From Jaltomata sinuosa (lineage: Eukaryota > Streptophyta > Magnoliopsida > Solanales > Solanaceae), in the NCBI GenBank assembly GCA_003996215.1, contig QJPP01001606.1, positions 62,001-126,000 of the forward strand: 64,000 nucleotides of DNA. The letters are read 5' to 3'. The position numbers were made by a program, and so were the translations under genes. Of the stretch, positions 55,501 to 61,500 are shown piece after piece. Below the pieces are notes generated by a model. The model did no database searches and was not told the origin of the DNA. It was given only the letters and a program-made list of their open reading frames with translations. Position 1 is the stretch's first letter; every line of letters starts with the position of its first letter.

Positions 55501-58500
55501 ATATGCGCACCTCCTCTTCACATGTCCGAACCACCTCAACCTTGCTTTCCTCATCTTGTCTGCCACAGAGGCCACTCCTACCTTGTCCCGTATGACTTCG
55601 TTCCTAATCATATCTCTCCTAGTATGCCAACGCATCCATCTGAGCATCCAAATATCCGCTAACTTCATCTTCTGAACGTGTGCATTCTTGACTGGCCAGC
55701 ACTCAACCCCATATGACAATGTCGGTCAACCACCATTATGTAGAACTTACCTTTAAGCCTTGGCGACACGTTTTTCTCACACAATACTCCGGAGGCAAGT
55801 CTATATTTCACCCACTCCACTCCAATACGATGTGCGACATCATGATCAATCTCCTCGTCTCCTTGTATCATTGACTTATGATATTTGAAACTTCCTCTGT
55901 TGGGTATGATGTGTGAGTCGATCTTCACTTCCACCTCCGCTTCATGCGTTATATCATTGAACTTACACTCCAAGTACTCAGTTTTAGTCCTGCTTAACCT
56001 GAAACCTTTAGACTCTAGAGCATGTCTCCAAACTTCCAACCTATCGTTAACTCAATTGCATGTCTTATCATCAATACTATGTCATGAATAACATACACCA
56101 CAGCACTTCCCCTTGAATATGTCTTGTCAATTAGTCCTATACTCAGGCAAGTAAGAACGGGCTAAGGGCTAACCCCTGACGCAATCCCATCACAACCGGA
56201 AAGTGTTCTGAATCACCTCCCACTGTCCTAACCCGGTTTGGCTCCATCGTACATGTCCTGCCCTAATATAAGCAACAGGTACACTTTTAGACTCCAAACA
56301 TCTCCAAAGGACCTCCTTAGGGACATTATCATAAGTCTTTCAAGGTCGATGAACACTATGTGTAAGTCTCTTTTTCTGTCCCTATACTGCTCCAACAATC
56401 TCCTTACAAGATGAATGACTTCTGTAATTGATTGCCCCGACATGAATCCGAATTGGTTCTCGGAGATAAACACACCCCTCCTCATCCTCATCTTTACCAC
56501 CCTCTCCCAAACTTTCATAATATGGCTTAGTAGCTTGATACCCCTATAGTTGTTGCAATTTTGAATATCACCCTTGTTCTTGAATCATTGTACTCCACCT
56601 CCGTTCATCTGACATTTTAATTATCCTAAATATGACATTAAACAACTCAGTCAGCCACTGCAAGCCTACATAGGGTACAAGATCGAAAAGAATGCATTGG
56701 ATTGATGACCGAGCATTGAGAACGAAGGTCGCTTTCAGAGGCAAAATCGAAATAGCGAAATTCTTGGGTCATCTCAATGGGTTCAGAAACCACACGTTTC
56801 TCCGGATCATCATAGCGTACTTCCACATATCCACTAAGAAGGTCTTTTCGTAATGGATGACCCTCGAAACCATAATCTATTGATATACGACGTAGATCCA
56901 ATTGATTGATAGAAGAAACACCAAACATATCCCAAACTTCTCGCTCCCACTAGCCGGCGGATGGAAATAGACCGACTACCGCAGATATTCGTGTTACTTC
57001 GTCTGCACTGGTTTGTACACCAATGCGTGAGTTATACCGAATACTCTGTAACTCATAGACCACTTCAAATCTTTGTTTTCGAGAGGGATAATCAACTCCA
57101 CAAATATCGATCGAAACTTGAACCCTTGTATAGGTATACAATTTCAGAAAGCACAACAATTGAATTAGGTAGTCCGTATTGGTATCAGATCTATTCCCAT
57201 GTTCCAATCTTTCCATTTTTTTTACCCATTTCTTGGGTAAAGTCTCCCAACTATATTTGAAAATGAATTGGTTATCCATAAAGAGAAAAAGTTTTCTTCC
57301 AGTTCCACTTCTTGCTCTTCCAATTCAGAAAGACTTGTCGGAAATCGCCGGTTGGGTTGGTCCGATCAAGAAAGGCATGGGATTTTTGAGGAATTGCTTG
57401 GGTCGAGCTAGGCTACCTAGTGATTTACAAGCACCATCACTGCACACTTTTTATATATATGTCTCCATCCAATCAAAGATGTCCATGCCATAGAGAATTA
57501 GGCTTGGCAAAAACGAGACTAGGGACCATGCTCCCTGCTTTCTTCCTGTGGTTACTATTAGAACACAAGCCAAGGAACTCAAAACCACAACACAAGCACC
57601 CTTTATTTACTAGTTTAGGAGTTTTCGCCCTTTGCTTCCAGCGAAGGTAAATAGTCAAAAAAGTTCCTCGTGGAACGCGAGCGTTGAGGGTTTCATCAAA
57701 ACAAAGATTAGAGGAGCGGAAACTTGACGATAAGGAAAGGGGCATGTATCTTTTTTTTGTAAAGAAAGAGGGTTACTTCGCGAGCCGCTACTAATAATCG
57801 AAAAGGTTCCCAGCGAGTTCAGTCTATAGTGACAAAGGGAACGTTTCCGTCGGAGCCATGGAAAAAGTATTCAGTACTGCTTACAGCGCCTTCATTCACT
57901 CATCTTGCTACTTCAGAATTGTTCAGCGGATCCGTGAGAAGGGCGGTGGACAGAAATGGCCTTGTTGTACCTCACTCTCGTCTTCAATGGGGTCTGCTCT
58001 TTCTTTTTTGGGAACAAGCTAAAGTTTTTTGAAAAATGAATCTAGCGCTTCCGTGCAATAATTCGAGCAAAGGTGATCCTATTACAGGAATAGCGTCAGG
58101 TCCCATACCTGCCTTGCCTGCATTCTTCCAAAAATCCACCGGGATCTCATCTGGTCCGATCGTTCTTCCCCTCCTCATCTTACCAATAATCCCCTCAACC
58201 CCTTCAGCTTTTACGCACCTGCAATACCCCAAATCTCTCCGACTCTTGAAATGCTCAAACTCCCCCAGCACGATATCCTTGTCCCTTTCTTCATTTATGA
58301 GCTTATGGAAATACGTTTGCCATCTCCGTCTAATGTGTGAATCTTCTATTAACACTTCACAATTCTCATCCTTATGCACTTCACTTGGTCCATAAGTGTG
58401 TAGAGAGCATGTACCCAGCACGATATCCTTGTCCCTTTCTTCATTTATGAGCTTATGGAAATACGTTTGCCATCTCCGTCTAATGTGTGAATCTTCTATT

Positions 58501-61500
58501 AACACTTCACCATTCTCATCCTTATGCACTTCACTTGGTCCATAAGTGTGTAGAGAGCATGTAGACAGTCTCATTTTCAAAGAGCAGTTCAAGCCAACTG
58601 GTCAAAACCTCATTTCAATAACTATATTGTTTTGGAGCTAATATTCCTGAAGTATTTAGAAGAGTTTTTATAAGGGAAATGGATTTGTCTCATGGTTATA
58701 TCCTTGTCATAAAGACCAGTTAAAATGGATTAAACACAAATTATACATACTAAACTCATTTATTTGTACATGAAGACACATCTACTTGTATTCATACACA
58801 AATTTTAGTACATATACAACTTAAGATTTTAACTGTAAAAGAAAAAAGTTATCCTATGGGTAAGAATATTCCATACCAATTCCTTTGTACTTTCTTTTTC
58901 TAAATTCCGATAAAGACCGAATGCACAGTATTTGTAAGTTTAATTTGGGTGGGGGAGAAGCACTTCCTTCGGTATTCCTAATTTTCCAAAACCTACCAAA
59001 AATTGAATCATCTACTTCAAATCATATCCCAGGGTTTGTTAGGATTAAAGTCCACAATGATTTGAGATCCAAATATAATCACTGGTTATTTTTATACGAT
59101 AGTAATTAAGAGGGGATTACACAAGTTGACCCATGTCACTGTAATTTTATTTTATTATAATCACCAGCTTGCGCACCCTGACTAATTCCAAGACATGTCT
59201 GCTACTTCCCAACAACACAAGTACCAGGTAACTCAGGTACCAAGTAACTCTATCCACCAAGGCTTTGGTTGGGATTTAAACTTGAGACCTCATGGTTCTC
59301 AACCCACTTCATTGACCACTAGGCCGCACTATTAGGTACAACCCCTGTACTGTAATTATAATGAGCTATCTCCGAATCAGATGCAAGGAAAAATATTTAG
59401 TATCTATGATACAATCTTTGATTCTCATTTCCGTATCAATTAATTTGAAGCAGCTTTTATCCATGTACATTGTACGAGATATACAAAAAGATGAAACATG
59501 CTAATTTGTCCTTTAAAAAGGACCAACTTATGTGCCCTGCAAACAAGAAACTACAGCAAGATCGCATAGGAAAATCATGAAGAAAAAAAAACGATGCAGC
59601 AACAAGCAGGAGGATTAGAGAATACGGCTATTTTAAGATTGAGTACTGAATCCAAAGTGCTTGTAACCAGAGGTATCAGTATGGCAATTTTAAGCTTGAG
59701 AAACTAAATCCAATATGCTTGTAACTAGAGGTATCAGCAGCTAAAAACAACATACATAATGGAAAAGTAAGTCGTAATGTTTTCCCCTGGGCTTTGGTCT
59801 GTGGCGAGAGCGCAACACATGATGTGTGGTTAGGTGCACGTGACGTGTTCGAACCCTGCCTCAGACAAAAGACTAGTATTTAAGTGGAGAAGGTAGAGAA
59901 GCAGCCCATTATGTACCGAATTCCAAACCGTGCACCACCAGCCCTCGAGGATTTCTCGGTTATCAAAAAAATGTAACAAAAAAGTAAGCAAACACCTGCT
60001 TAAAGTGCCCATGAACTAAAGCAATTGTCCACATTGTGTTCTTGCATCTTGATCGAATTGTATGTGTTAGATAACTATTCCAGACAAAAATATTGTCATA
60101 CGGCATCCCATCCTCACCCATAGACAAGACATTCTTCTGCAAGCTTCGCATTATAGGATAGGTGTAACTGTAGAAAAAATCTTTTGTCAAGTCAACACTG
60201 GACAAAAGCTTCTTGTACCTGCAATTGTTGAAACTTTAGTCAGCCAAGAAACAATCTAAGGGCCAAAAGTTTGTTCATTAAATCAAACAGAGGGCACAAA
60301 ATTTGAGCAAATAAACATAATAAAATTCAAGTTGAGTGAAAATAAATCCACACAAAGCAATGATGATTTCTTCATAATCGTATCAGACGCAAAGGTATTC
60401 ATCTTAAAACACTAAACTAGGATCAGATACCAAATAGAAATATGAAGATTTCAAAAAAGGAAACAGGAGAAAAATGACTAGTGAATTACTCTCCTTAAAA
60501 ACATACATGATACTCTTTCTATCTTGGACACTCCAAACATTTAACACTATATAAGCAATAATATTATTCTATACAATTTTATTTTATTTTTATTTTTGAG
60601 AAGGCAAAAAAGTATTTACAACTTTCAAATATTCAAATTCATTTAACTAATGAAACTCTTTTTCAAACTAACTTCCAATTCACTATTTTAATGTTTTTCT
60701 TCCATTACCACTAATATAATACATAAGCCAAACCAGCATCTTAAACTCGGTGTTGATCAAGCATCTTCATATGGGATACAACAGTGGCCTACTGCTTTAC
60801 CATCATTGTTTTTAAGGAAAATTTATCTCTAAAAGGAACATAGCAATGGAAATTTTCTTGACCTAGCAGATGTGGTGCTTATTCTTGAACTTATTTGTAG
60901 TTCAGTAAGTTATGCTACAATAAGTGAAGGATGGTTTTGAAAGCTGAAAAGGGCAAAAGATCAACAACGAAGGTAAACTTTTTGGAGAACTCATCCTGCA
61001 AGCATAATATGGAATAGTGGAACTAACCAATCATAGATTATTATTTTTAGGGTAAACTTGAGGCCATGCAATCCCAGATGCTCTGGGGGTAAATTGAAGG
61101 CTGTGCACAGTACAAAGTATATGTATTTATATTTTTTTGACATTTTTGTGTAGGATGAACAATGATGATATGGATACTATGATGGACTTCATGGACTCCA
61201 TAAAGAGCATGGTCCTTCATGGACTTCTTGTGGCTATATAGTGAATAAGATTATCACAATTGAAACCCAAATAGATATGTTACGGCTGGATTTGAAATGG
61301 CCAGTAAATCAAAATATCCAAGAAAGGAACAGCACCTTAACGCAACCCCTCCGAGTATACTTAAAAAAGTTTCAACATTTACCATTAAGCCACTAAACGA
61401 AAGGAAATCGTATCACTAGCGCAAAAGACATATAAACAGTATGCAGCAATGCTTCTTATTCCAAAGATTCAACCAAATAAACAACTTACCTTAACTCAGT

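Larger units (their letters stand above)
56667..58107 (-). other. Organelle-derived insertion in the LINE (NUMT/NUPT mosaic)
   Basis: 1,441 bp between LINE sequence ending CCACTGCAAGCC (56666) and resuming CCTGCCTTGCCTGCATTC (58108). The LINE reads as if nothing was lost; a shared AGG/GG at the joint suggests end-joining. From high to low coordinate it consists of a chloroplast petB-like piece (58043-58102), ~750 bp of probable mitochondrial sequence upstream of nad9 (57280-58042), nad9 itself (56738-57279), and ~70 bp of unknown origin (56667-56737). Confidence 0.85.
55040..58600 (-). mobile_element. RTE-type LINE copy B, split by organelle DNA
   Basis: Longer minus-strand copy. Its 3' tail is at 55040-55146 (AAGGTCTGCGTACATCTTACC); coding remnants rise from 55426 to 58592. 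The pol continues on both sides of the insertion at 56667-58107: GTIGPDEIPVDFWKNAGKAG-like sequence (near 58110-58190) before it, and LTELFNVIF and NCNNYRGIK after it (56530-56650). It is dead, with many stops. Confidence 0.85.

Noticed and set aside
56647..57279. nad9 as a functional nuclear gene
   Set aside because: It has an in-frame stop, a missing codon and a lost C-terminus, and lies within a LINE in an intron with no targeting signal.
57829..58032. 67-codon ORF as a mitochondrial gene
   Set aside because: I do not recognise it and it is open only in a short stretch; left as unassigned upstream sequence.
59786..59860. tRNA gene
   Set aside because: The A and B boxes belong to the head of a SINE with a characteristic tail and a second copy at 40236-40416; no proper acceptor stem.
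59830..60012. Extension of SAC exon 4 beyond 59996
   Set aside because: The continued reading frame runs into the antisense SINE, and exon 5 at 54196-54272 joins in phase from the donor at 59995.
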